Source: Mycoplasmopsis caviae (lineage in GTDB: Bacteria > Bacillota_I > Bacilli_A > Mycoplasmatales > Metamycoplasmataceae). Taken from it: a stretch of 64,000 nucleotides of DNA. Both the position numbers and the translations under genes were made by a program. Position 1 is the stretch's first letter. Each line of letters begins with the position of its first letter. A model generated the notes under the pieces. It was not told the origin of the DNA, did no database searches, and worked only from the letters and a program-made list of their open reading frames with translations. Below, one piece after another: positions 1 through 9,836 of this stretch. The stretch spans positions 310,001 through 374,000 of the forward strand of contig NZ_CP101806.1 of the NCBI RefSeq assembly GCF_024498215.1, written 5' to 3'.

Positions 1-1352
1 GTTCTGTTTATTCTGAAAAAGGAATTAAATTAGAACTAAAAGTTAGACAAATGCTATATGCATTATTTCATGAATACATGCATCACTGAGGATATTCGTA
101 CGCCTCATATGGTTCATTAAAACAAGTGACAGAAGGTAAAACCTCACTTATAGCTTATCGATCAGATTTAAATGATAAACTTTCCCACGGATATTGATAC
201 AAAAAGTTTGCTGCAGACTTTAAAAAAATATTATATTTTGATAATAAATACAAATCCACTATGAATGAAGAAACAAATTTTGTCCCTTATCTTTTTAGTT
301 TAAATGATTTGTGAAATTTATCAAATTCAAATGATAATCTTTTATTAGCAAGGCTAAAATTAATTAATTCAATGCATAAATATCTCTCATTTGTTGAAGA
401 GGGCGAAAAAACTGTTCCACAATTTACTAGCACAATCTTAACTGAAAATATTCCATATTATTATTCACTTACAGAATTACTACCAAGAGAGTGGCAAAAA
501 TTTGCTTACATTCCATTTAATGATCCAGATAATCCTTATGACCATAGATATTGAAAGGTTTTTAAATCTGAAACAATTGAAGGTTTAAAAATTGGTGAAT
601 CATTTTATGGTTTATCTATAAGTAAAGGAAAAAGTGGTGTAACCTATAGCAGTAATTATTCAAGTGATTGATCCAGAACAATCTATAAAGCCGAACTGGA
701 AAATAATAGAAATATTTATGATAACAATATTTATGAGCATAATAATCAAGAAGAATTTTACAAATTATTTCTTGAAACAATGGGTTATGGTAAAGTTATT
801 TCACAAGTTAAAAGTAAAATTAAAGTTAAGGAACTAAATGCTTCTGATGATAATAGATATTCAGCTGATATTGATAAAAAACAAATATACCAAACAAGAT
901 TAAGTGGTTATCTTAATAATAAAAAAATTAAAGGTTTCTACTATATTGATAAAAAATCGGGTGATAAAAAATTAGTTAGATTAAATTTTTTAAATGCTTT
1001 TAAATTTGAAGCAAAAAGAAATTTATTTGATACTAACTTTTCGCTTTTACCATATGAAGTGTTAAACAATTTAAGATATAAACATGCTGCATATGTTAGT
1101 GATTATTTTGACTATCAAATGATTAAAGTTAATTCACCTATTTATTTTTGAAAAGATGATAACAATGATAATATAGTTCAAGACAATGAATTAATTAGCG
1201 AATATGATGATAACCCATTACCAGATAGATATTTGATCAGTAGTGATACACCGAGCGATTTTGAAGTTAATAAATATGATTTGAAAGCAAACTTTGTAAG
1301 TAAATTAAATGCAAACAATAGGTATTCTATTTACTTTAATGAGGAAAAATAG
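1..1352 (+). CDS. Partial HExxH zinc metalloprotease-like protein (5' end outside window)
   Basis: The reading frame is open from base 3 and ends with TAG at 1350-1352, so only the last 450 residues or so are visible. Near the visible N-terminus is ALFHEYMHHWGYSYAS, a clear HExxH zinc-binding motif (His codons near 72 and 84). The remainder is charged and asparagine-rich, with no membrane segment seen. I recall a mycoplasma family annotated as 'MYPU_1760 family metalloprotease' that this may belong to, but that is from memory and unchecked. UGA codons (for example at 90, 313 and 552) must be read as Trp to keep the frame. The stop is directly followed by the ATG of the next gene, so the two are probably co-transcribed and translationally coupled. 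A signal peptide or anchor, if any, lies upstream of the window. Confidence 0.6.
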
Positions 1353-2018
1353 ATGAATAAAGATGTATCTAAAAGTCTTCCTACTAAGGAGATTTCAAGA
1401 GTTAAAAAAATAGTATTTCCACTAATTGGCTCTATTGTTAATGTTCAAGCTTTTAAATACAACGGTGAATTATATCGTCAATGAAATGGTGTCAAGGTTT
1501 TAAGAAATACAACTCAGCATTATGTACTACTTATGTATAAAACAAAAGTAGCAGAAGCAAATAAGAAAAGTTGAGTATATCGTAAATATGTTTTATGATT
1601 TTTACCTAAAAACAGCATGTATAATGCTCTAATTTTACTTAAACAAAAAAGTAACTATGTTTATGTAAACTTAGCTTCAAAACCTGTTTATGAAGATAAC
1701 ACAATCAAGTTTATTGACCTTGATTTAGATGTTAAAAGTTATCCAAGAAAACAATTTTCAATTGTTGACCGTGAAGAATTTTTATTCAATAGCAAAGAAT
1801 TAAAATATCCAAAAAAACTTATTAATATGATTGCAGATAGTTTAGATGAAATAGTTAACAAACACAATAACAACGAGTATTTTTTTAATAGCGACGTAAT
1901 TGATTATTACATTGATCAGGCTAAAAAAGATAAGTCAATTCATGAAGATTTTAGAGTTGTAAAACAAAATCATCATAAAACAAATAAGAAGTTACAAAAA
2001 AATAAGAACAAAAATTAA
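1353..2018 (+). CDS. DUF402 / Ntdp-like nucleoside tri-/diphosphate phosphatase
   Basis: A 221-residue protein starting at the ATG that abuts the previous stop. It matches the DUF402 family, whose Gram-positive members (Bacillus YgaC/Ntdp) hydrolyse nucleoside tri- and diphosphates with a divalent metal. Visible signatures are NGVKVLRNTTQHYVLL, then WVYRKYVLWFLPKNSMYNAL, the core YVNLASKPVYEDNTIKFIDL and the acidic LDLDVKSYPRKQFSIVDREE, with the Asp/Glu residues of the metal site. The C-terminal 30 residues are a Lys/Asn/His-rich tail. Length is slightly above the family's usual 170-180 residues because of the N-terminal extension and this tail. Family assignment is firm; the exact substrate is not visible. 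Confidence 0.82.
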
Positions 2019-2033
2019 AGTTCTTATTTTTTT
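2001..2033. terminator. Bidirectional intrinsic terminator between convergent genes
   Basis: Perfect 9-bp stem AATAAGAAC (2001-2009) / GTTCTTATT (2020-2028) followed by a T-run to 2033. The stem overlaps the stop of the DUF402 gene and nearly reaches the stop of the convergent Fic gene, so it probably ends both transcripts. Confidence 0.75.
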
Positions 2034-3082
2034 GTATTAGCCTGTTTTATAGTATATTTAGTACTCTTGCCAATACCGGTTTTGCTTATTAAATTGTTTT
2101 TAAGTAAACTATTTAGATATCTTTCAATTGTCCTTTTACTACTTTCAGGCAACAAGCAAATTAATTCATTTTTACTGAGTTTTTTAAACTTTAATAAAAG
2201 TTTAACAATCTCCTTTGCAACATCAATTTTTTTATATTCAAGTGTTGTAAACAGACTTTCAAACTCTTTATAAACTTGCAAAATTATCTTTAAAATAAAT
2301 TCAATAAAAATAAAATAATTGTTTTGATTTTCAAATCATTTATATGAACTTTTTTGTAGAATATTTTGATACTGTGAATGATTTTTGTAAATTATTTTTT
2401 CCAAACTTACATATTTTACAACAGCAAAGCCACAATAATTAAGTAAGTAGTTTAAGAGAATTCTTGATATACGGTTATTACCATAGTTAAAAGGTGAAAT
2501 GCATAAAAAATCCAAAATAAATGCGATGCTAGGAAGAACTATATTTTGCTTATTATCATGTTTTAACTCATTAAATTTATTACACATACTAGAAACAAAA
2601 TCATTGATTAAAAAACTTTTTGTAGGAATGAATTTAATTTCTTTTTGGCCCTCAAGAGTTGTTTCCAAAAAATAATTATCGTTTAATTTAAAACGACCTT
2701 TAACCTTGCTGTTTGAATATTGAAAAAGCTGATAATGTAAGTCAAGAAGAAAATTTGGATTTAGTTGTATTTCTTCTGCCTTAAATAAATTGTTAAGCAC
2801 TTGATAGTAACCTTTAATGTCCTCTTCTGCATCGCTTTTTGGCGCTTCATTATCTATCAAAATATCTTTGATTCGCTTATTACTTATTTCAATTTCTTCA
2901 ATTTTATTTGAATAAATTGAACTATCAATTAAACTCTGTTTCATAAGTTTGTTGATTTCATTTTTTTTATTATTAATATAGATATTTTGGCGACCCTTAT
3001 ATTCATGTATTTGAGTTAGCAGATTAACAATATTTAAGTCTATTCCTTTGACAAAAATTCTCTTATAATTGATGTTTTTCAT
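2024..3082 (-). CDS. Fic-domain protein with C-terminal winged helix, degenerate active site
   Basis: A 352-residue protein. The frame runs unbroken from the Fic domain through a UGA-Trp at 2336-2338 into a winged-helix C-terminus. Fic enzymes transfer AMP or other groups from nucleotides to target hydroxyls using the motif HxFx(D/E)GNGRxxR. Here that site reads SPFNYGNNRISR: the catalytic His is Ser, the acidic residue is Tyr and the second Gly is Asn. An N-terminal SNKIEE resembles the SxxxE(G/N) inhibitory helix. The last 90 residues (CLLPESSKRTIERYLNSLL and onward) look like a DNA-binding winged helix, as in the common Fic-wHTH architecture. RBS AAGGAA lies 9 nt before the ATG. It probably acts as a DNA-binding or nucleotide-sensing remnant rather than an AMP transferase; the function is inferred. 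Confidence 0.72.
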
Positions 3083-3346
3083 TATTCAAATTCCTTTTAT
3101 AAGCCATTATATCATTTTTGGCGTTGCAAACACATAAATCGAATATGAATTTTTTGCACAAAAAATTGAAAATAAAACTTCTAACTAAACATATTGAGTG
3201 ATTTAAGTGGAAAAATTTCCATAAATAACTTTAATTAAAAGATATAAAAGCCAATTTAAGATAGTTGTTTATTATAAATATTAAAATTTAATTAAGTCTA
3301 TATATAAAAGACTCTAAAATTTTGACTCAAGAAAGGAAGTATCTAT
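3083..3346. other. Divergent intergenic region, pdhA promoter side
   Basis: 264 bp between the divergent Fic and pdhA genes. It is AT-rich, with candidate -10 boxes (TATAAA at 3273-3278) and the pdhA ribosome site GAAAGGAAG at 3331-3339. I see no hairpin or protein-coding frame worth reporting. Confidence 0.4.
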
Positions 3347-4456
3347 ATGAAAACAAAGTACAAGTATGTCGATGTTAATAAAATTATGGATGATCCAAAG
3401 AAAATCATTAGACATTTAGATGTTAATGGCAACGTAATTGAGAAAAATTACAAGGCGCCATTAAGTAATTCTGAAGTTTTAGATGCTTATAAATGAATGG
3501 TCTTGTCAAGGCAACAAGATACATACATGTTGCAATTACAACGTCAAGGGCGCATGCTTACTTTTCCACCTAATTTAGGAGAAGAAGCATTGCAAATTGC
3601 AACAGCAATGGCAATGGAGAAAAAAGACTGATTTCTCCCAGCATTTAGATCAAATGCTGCAATGCTTCGTTTAGGTGTACCTATGCTTAGTTTAATTCGC
3701 TACTGAAATGGTCAGGAGTGAGGCTGTCATCATCCAAAGGATGTGAATGTTGTGCCTGCGAACATTGTTATAGCAACTCAAATTTCACAATGTGCTGGTG
3801 TTGCTTATGCGCAAAAAGAATTAAAAACTGGTGGTGTTGCTGTTTCATTTATTGGAAATGGTGGAACTACTGAGGGTGAATTTAGTGAAGGTGTTAATAT
3901 GGCTGCTGTTCAACAATGACCTGCTGTTTTTTGTGTAAATAACAACCAATGAGCTATTTCAACTCCAAATAGTGTTGAATCAATTTCATCAACAATTGCT
4001 GCTAAGGCACATGCGTTTGGATGTGCTGGAGTTAGAGTTGACGGTAATGATCTTTTAGCTTCTTATGAAGTTATTAAGGAAGCAATTGACTATGCCAGAA
4101 AAGAAAGCAAACCCGTGATTGTTGAGTTTGTAACCTGACGTCAAGGACCACATACAACTAGTGATAATCCTAAACTTTATCGAAGTGAAAGTGAAGAAAA
4201 AGAAAACGAAAAATGAGAACCTATGCATCGTATTGAAAAATACATGAAAGACAAAAAAATTATTACTGAAAAGCAAAAGGAACAAATTTGAGCCAATGCA
4301 CTTGAACAAGTTAAAAACACTTATGAAGAAAGCATCAAAGACATCAACACTAAGCTTGAAGACATTTTTGATTACACATATGAGAAACTTGATGATGATT
4401 TATTAGAACAAAAAGAAGAAGCTATTAAATTTTGAGCATCAAAAGGAGGTAAATAA
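3347..4456 (+). CDS. pdhA: Pyruvate dehydrogenase E1 component, alpha subunit
   Basis: A 369-residue protein that, with PdhB, decarboxylates pyruvate on thiamine diphosphate and passes the acetyl group to lipoyl domains. The thiamine-diphosphate/Mg motif is visible as [20 protein letters not shown] followed by FCVNNNQWAIST; the usual GDG is GNG here. [15 protein letters not shown] and WLPAFRSN-type segments ([17 protein letters not shown]) match the family. Several UGA-Trp codons are needed. It starts an operon: pdhB begins 2 bp after its stop, with the pdhB ribosome site GGAGG inside its last codons. RBS GAAAGGAAG precedes the ATG by 7 nt. Confidence 0.95.
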
Positions 4457-4458
4457 TC

Positions 4459-5460
4459 ATGGCTGATGAAAAGTTAACACTAAATAATGTTCAGGCTGTT
4501 AACAATGCTTTGGACATTGCTATGGCTAAGGACTCTCGTGTAGTTTGTTATGGTGAGGATGCTGGTGTTGAAGGTGGCGTATTTAGAGCTACGGAAGGCT
4601 TGCAAAAGAAATATGGCAAAAGCAGAGTTTTTGATACTCCTATTTCAGAAGCAGCTATTGTTGGTGTTGCAATTGGTGCTGCTATGGCAGGACTAAGACC
4701 AATTGCAGAAATTCAGTTCCAAGGATTTAGCTATCCTTCAATGCAACAATTATTTACTCATGGTGCAAGATGAAGAAATAGATCAAGAGGACGTTTTAAT
4801 GTACCTATGGTTATAAGAATGCCAATGGGTGGCGGAATTAAAGCTATGGAACACCACTCAGAAGCAATCGAGGCAATGTATGCTCACATTCCAGGTATTA
4901 AGGTTGTTATGCCAGCATTTCCTTATGATGTTAAAGGCTTATTATTAGCTGCACTAAAAGATCCGGATCCTGTTGTATTTTTAGAAAATAAAAAACTTTA
5001 TCGTGCTGGAAAACAAGAAGTACCAGCAGGCGAATATACTGTTGAGATTGGAAAAGCAAATGTCTTAACTCAAGGAAACGACTTAACAATAGTAACTTAT
5101 GGAGCTCAGGTTTTTGATTCAATTAATGCAATCAAAAAGTACAAAGAAATCAACCCATCAGCTTCAATTGAACTAATTGATTTAAGAACAATAAAGCCGC
5201 TTGACACTAAAACAATAGTTGAAAGTGTTAAAAAAACTGGACGACTATTAGTAGTTCATGAAGCAGTTAAATCATTTTCAGTTTCAGCTGAAATTATGGC
5301 TAGGGTTAATGAAAAAGCATTTGAATATCTTAAAGCACCAATGACAAGATGTACAGGCTATGATATAACAGTTCCTCTTGCAAAAGGTGAAGCATTTATG
5401 TGCATTAACGAAGATAAAGTTCTTGCAAAAATTAAAGAAGTAATGGACTTTAAATTTTAA
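4459..5460 (+). CDS. pdhB: Pyruvate dehydrogenase E1 component, beta subunit
   Basis: A 333-residue partner of PdhA. The N-terminal half has the family motifs [35 protein letters not shown] and [15 protein letters not shown]; the C-terminal transketolase domain has [10 protein letters not shown] and [14 protein letters not shown]. It forms the E1 heterotetramer with PdhA and supplies part of the cofactor pocket. Length matches the family. The stop is followed by a 57-bp gap before pdhC, longer than the other gaps in the operon and containing a variant of the CTATAAAACAG motif (reading CTTGTTTTATAG) but no strong terminator. Confidence 0.95.
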
Positions 5461-5517
5461 TTTTAAGTCAAATAATTTTACTAAAAGACTTGTTTTATAG
5501 TTTTATAAGGAGAAATA

Positions 5518-6471
5518 ATGAAAATTAAATCAACCCCTATTGCAAGAGCAATGGCTGCTAAAATGGGAATTGATATTAACCTTGTTAGTGGCTCAGGCAT
5601 TAATGGCCGAATCCTTATTGAAGATATTCAAAAATTTAAAACACAAGCAACATCTACATCACTTCACAATAATTTTGCGCCAACTCCTGCATCTATTAAT
5701 CAACCTATTATTCAATCTCAAAGTCAAACAATTAATAAACCAAACCCTACCCCAAGACTCACAGTTGATCGCTCAGCACATTCAGAACCAGTTAGCCCAA
5801 TTAGAAAGGCAATTGCTAAAGCAATGACTAATTCATGAAGTAATGTTGCTTACACAAACCTTGTTCATGAAATTGATATGAGCGCACTTTGAGATCTACG
5901 CTCAAGAATTAAAGATTTAGTTCTCAAAAGTGATAATGTTAAATTAACTTTTTTACCTTATATTATTAAAGCAGTAGCAATTACACTAAGAGAATTTCCA
6001 ATATTTAGTGCAAAATATAATGAAGCAAACCAAACATTAGATTATCCTGGAGTAATTAATGTAGGTGTTGCAGTTGATACTGAAGCTGGACTAATGGTAC
6101 CTGTTGTAAATAATGCTGATAATTTAAGTATTATTAATATAGCAAGTGAGGTAAGTAGACTAGCTAGTGCTGCAAGAAATAGAACTATTAAACCTGCTGA
6201 AATGAAAGATGCTGGATTTACAATAACAAATTATGGTTCAGTTGGCTCACTTTTTGGTGTCCCTGTTATAAACTATCCAGAATTAGCAATTGCTGGTGTG
6301 GGTGCTATTATCGATAAACCTGTTGTTAGATCTGGTCAAGTTGTTCCAGGTAAAGTAATGTATTTAACTGTTGCTGCTGACCACCGCTGAATTGATGGTG
6401 CTCAAATTGGTCGCTTTGCCTCAAGAGTTAAAGAATTATTAGAAAAACCAGATGTTTTAGGAGTGTACTAA
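5518..6471 (+). CDS. pdhC: Pyruvate dehydrogenase E2 (dihydrolipoamide acetyltransferase) lacking a lipoyl domain
   Basis: A 317-residue protein. It starts directly with the peripheral subunit-binding domain (TPIARAMAAKMGIDINLVSG, residues about 4-40) that holds E1/E3, then a Pro/Gln-rich linker to about residue 85, then the acetyltransferase core. The active site HRWIDG is at residues 289-294 (catalytic His289 and Asp293). The lipoyl domain normally at the N-terminus of E2 is absent; an RBS-preceded ATG at 5518 (AAGGAG) makes a longer start unlikely. The lipoyl domains of the complex must come from PdhD, encoded next. Reaction: transfer of acetyl from the lipoyl arm to CoA. Confidence 0.93.
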
Positions 6472-6472
6472 T

Positions 6473-8659
6473 ATGTATATATTTAAATTTGCTGATATTG
6501 GCGAAGGTTTGCATGAAGGAACAGTTGGCGAAATTCCAATTAAAATAGGCGATAAAGTAAAAGAAGGTCAAACACTTTTCTCAGTTGAAACTGATAAGGT
6601 TGCCTCAGAAATTCCTTCTCCTGTTGATGGGATTATTAAAGAAATTAGAATGAAAAGTGGCGATGTAATTCATGTCGGCCAAGAAATAATTGTTATTGAT
6701 GATGGTAAGGGTACATCAGTTGAAACACCAGTGGTTAAAAATGAAACAACATCAAATTCAACTACAAGTTATTATGTATTTAAATTTGCTGATATTGGCG
6801 AAGGTTTGCACGAAGGAACAGTTGGCGAAATTCCAATTAAAATTGGTGATAAAGTAAAAGAAGGTCAAAAACTTTTCTCAGTTGAAACTGATAAGGTTGC
6901 CTCAGAAATTCCTTCTCCTGTTGATGGGATTGTTAAAGAAATTAGAATGAAAAGTGGCGATTTAATTCATGTCGGCCAAGAAATAATTGTTATTGATGCT
7001 GGGGATAAAAATCCTACAACTAGTTTTGCAACTAATACTGTAAAAAAAGAAACTGAAGAAGAAAAATGCTTAGTGGGTGATGCACCAAATTCAAGTGAAT
7101 TAATTGACCTAAATTTTGATTCTTTAAGTGCTTCTACATCAGCAGTAGAAGTTGATAAAGTAGAAATTCAAACTCCTTCATATGAGTCTATTGATGATGA
7201 AGATAGTATTTCATTTAGTACTGAAGGAAAAAAATACGATGGTAAGGTTGATGAAGAATTCGATGTTGTTATTATCGGTGGTGGACCAGGTGGTTATTTA
7301 GCTGCTGAAGAATTAGGTAAAGCAGGTAAAAAAATATTAATTGTTGAAAAAGAATTTTGAGGTGGTGTATGTCTTAATATTGGATGTATCCCAACTAAAG
7401 CAATGCTTAAGTCAACAGATGTACTTGAAACTGTATTAAATGCAGCAAGTTATGGTGTTGTTGGCAACCTTGATAAGTTAAAAATAGATCTACAAAAAAC
7501 ATGAGTCAAAATGCATGAACGTAAAAAAGGTGTAGTAGATCAAATTTCAAGTAGCGTTAAGAAATTAATGATTGCTTCAAAATGTAAAATTGAAGAAGGT
7601 GAAGCAGAATTTGTTGGTGCTAGGGAAATTAAAGTTAATAATAAAGTGTATCGTGGTAAGAATGTTATTCTAGCTACTGGTAGCCACTCGCGTAGACTGC
7701 GTGCCTTACCTGGTTTTAAGGCAGGATATGAAAAGAACTATGTTCTTTCAAGTCGTGAAGCTATTAATTATGATTCAAAATTACCAAGTTCAATAGTTAT
7801 TGTTGGTGGTGGTGTTGTTGGTGTTGAATTTGCTCAAGTATTTGCTTCAGCAGGCTCAAAAGTTACAATTATTCAAAACCAAAATCACTTACTCCCTGGA
7901 ATTGATCATGATGTAACTAATGAAATTGTTAAACATTTAGAAAAGCATGGGGTTCAAATTATTTATAATGCAACCTCAACTGGATTAAGTAATAAAAACG
8001 AATTAGTTTATGAAATCGGTGGCACCGAGAGAAAAATTAAGGCCGATGTTTATTTAATTGCTGTTGGTCGTATTCCATCAAGCCAAGGTCTTGCTGAAAT
8101 TGGTGTTAATGTTGGAGTTAGAGAAGAAGTTCCAGTTGATGAAAAAATGAGAACAAATGTTAAAAATGTTTATGCTATTGGTGATCTAACAGGACAAAAT
8201 ATGCTTGCACACGTTGCATATCAACATGCTTTAATTGCAGTAGGTAATATTTTAGGTGAAAATGTTCGTTATCATAACAAACCTGTTCCAGGATGCATTT
8301 ATACAAACCCTGAAATTGCATTTATTGGATTAACAGAAGAAGAAGCAAAGGAAAAGGGACACAATGTGTTTATTTCTAAATACTTGTTTTCATTCCTTGG
8401 AAAAGCTATTGCGACAAAACAAACTTCTGGTTTTGTTAAATTAATTGTTGACCGTGAATATGGTCAAATTCTAGGTGCTCACATTATTGGTGCACATGCA
8501 ACTGATTATATTTCTGAAATAGCGCTTGCTATGGAACAAGAAGTCAGTGTTAAAGAAATTGCTTATACTATTCACCCACACCCAACATATTCAGAAATTA
8601 TTTGAGAAGCTGCAAGATCTGCTGCTCTTAAACTTTACTTAGAAGAACATAAAAAATAA
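6473..8659 (+). CDS. pdhD: Dihydrolipoamide dehydrogenase (E3) with two N-terminal lipoyl domains
   Basis: A 728-residue fusion. Residues 1-80 and 100-180 are two nearly identical lipoyl domains, each with ETDKVASE; the lipoylated lysines should be Lys42 and Lys141. An acidic, Ser/Thr-rich linker follows to about residue 258. The E3 enzyme begins at DVVIIGGGPGGYLAAEEL (FAD Rossmann), has the redox disulfide in CLNIGC (Cys300, Cys305), a second nucleotide-binding GGGVVGVEFAQVFASAG, and the C-terminal HPHPTYSE with the active-site His-Glu. E3 reoxidises dihydrolipoamide with NAD+. The gene starts one base after pdhC stops. Moving the swinging arm from E2 to E3 is seen in some mycoplasmas; the tandem duplication here is the notable part. 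Confidence 0.95.
6475..7002 (+). repeat. Tandem in-gene duplication of the lipoyl-domain coding sequence
   Basis: Two direct copies, about 6475-6705 and 6772-7002, offset by exactly 297 bp (99 codons). They differ by only a handful of bases, far closer than protein selection alone would need, so the duplication is recent or kept uniform by gene conversion. Unequal recombination could add or remove a lipoyl domain without breaking the frame. Confidence 0.9.
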
Positions 8660-8673
8660 TAATATTTGACTAT

Positions 8674-8711
8674 AAAAAAGGCTCTTTGGTTAAAATTGCC
8701 TTTTTTATTTT
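8674..8711 (+). terminator. Intrinsic terminator of the pdh operon
   Basis: Stem AAAAAAGGC (8674-8682) / GCCTTTTTT (8698-8706) with continuing T-rich sequence, placed 15 bp after the pdhD stop. Confidence 0.75.
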
Positions 8712-8734
8712 TATAAACAAAGCCCACTTAAGAC

Positions 8735-9130
8735 ATAATTATCATTTTTTGTTGGTTGAATATTTCAAAAAGATAACATATTTACCAAAGATTTACAAAA
8801 TTTATTAAATTATTATATTAATTTCAGTAATAATTTGTACTCCGTTTCAATTTTAGTTAATACTAGATTGCTACTAATTTGACTGTTTTATAGTTGTTTT
8901 GTAAAAAATTACATTTTATTTTAAATGAAATTGTCGGTGTAGTAAAATGGTAAAAACAGGAGCAAGTTTTTTTAATTCAAGTGTATTTTGTCCATTTTAA
9001 ATGTAGATAAACTTATTTAGTGTTCCTGTCTTAATTTGAAAAGGAGAATAAATTATGAAAGTTAAGAAATTTTATTTTTTACCAGCAACACTATTTTCTG
9101 TCTTATTTTTAGACTTCAAGTTGTTCAAAT
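8735..9130 (+). repeat. Left copy of a 396-bp direct target duplication
   Basis: Bases 8735-9130 repeat at 9441-9836 (offset 706) with only two single-base indels: A6 versus A7 near 8908/9614, and one extra A at about 9111. It contains the promoter region, the ribosome site and the signal-peptide codons of the downstream lipoprotein gene. The two copies directly flank the IS-derived element at 9131-9440, so this is best read as the long target duplication typical of IS1634 elements. Confidence 0.88.
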
Positions 9131-9180
9131 CCCGACTTTCGGAGTTAAAAATTAAAAAAATGAACAATTTGCCTATAAAA
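9055..9180 (+). pseudogene. 5' fragment of the substrate-binding lipoprotein gene, duplicated by the IS insertion
   Basis: The ATG and first 19 codons equal those of the intact gene at 9762. An extra A at about 9111 destroys the lipobox (LASSC becomes LDFKL), and the frame then runs into the IS left end and stops near 9180. It keeps its own copy of the promoter and ribosome site (AAAAGGAG), so it may still be transcribed into the element. It encodes no useful product. Confidence 0.8.
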
Positions 9181-9440
9181 TAGGCATATTGGTAAAATTT
9201 TGGCAATAATTTTAATAACACTTTTACAATTTTAAGGTTAAAATGTGCCGATAAATTAAATAATACCACAAAATAGTTAAATGTAATTAATTCTTTTCTG
9301 TCAATAATAAGGGAAAAAGTGTAATTAAATGCATATAACACGTTTTTGAGAAAAAGCTTAAAAAATGCCTAAAAATTAATGTTTTTTGTGCTTTTTGCCA
9401 AAAATTGAGCCTTTTAGTGTGTCTAACTCCGAAACTCGGG
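9131..9440. mobile_element. 310-bp MITE-like remnant of an IS1634-type element
   Basis: Terminal inverted repeats CCCGACTTTCGGAGTTA (9131-9147) and TAACTCCGAAACTCGGG (9424-9440) pair over 17 bp with one mismatch. The first 90 bp closely resemble the left end of the large IS at 59092, including the block from TATAAAATAGGCATATTGG to AATAACACTTTT. It has no transposase, so it is an internally deleted, non-autonomous form that would need a transposase acting in trans. It is flanked by a 396-bp direct repeat of host sequence. Confidence 0.82.
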
Positions 9441-9836
9441 ATAATTATCATTTTTTGTTGGTTGAATATTTCAAAAAGATAACATATTTACCAAAGATTT
9501 ACAAAATTTATTAAATTATTATATTAATTTCAGTAATAATTTGTACTCCGTTTCAATTTTAGTTAATACTAGATTGCTACTAATTTGACTGTTTTATAGT
9601 TGTTTTGTAAAAAAATTACATTTTATTTTAAATGAAATTGTCGGTGTAGTAAAATGGTAAAAACAGGAGCAAGTTTTTTTAATTCAAGTGTATTTTGTCC
9701 ATTTTAAATGTAGATAAACTTATTTAGTGTTCCTGTCTTAATTTGAAAAGGAGAATAAATTATGAAAGTTAAGAAATTTTATTTTTTACCAGCAACACTA
9801 TTTTCTGTCTTATTTTTAGCTTCAAGTTGTTCAAAT
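9441..9836 (+). repeat. Right copy of the 396-bp target duplication
   Basis: See the copy at 8735-9130. This copy leads into the intact lipoprotein gene and so supplies its working promoter, leader and signal-peptide codons. The leader contains the 11-mer CTGTTTTATAG at 9589-9599. Confidence 0.88.
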
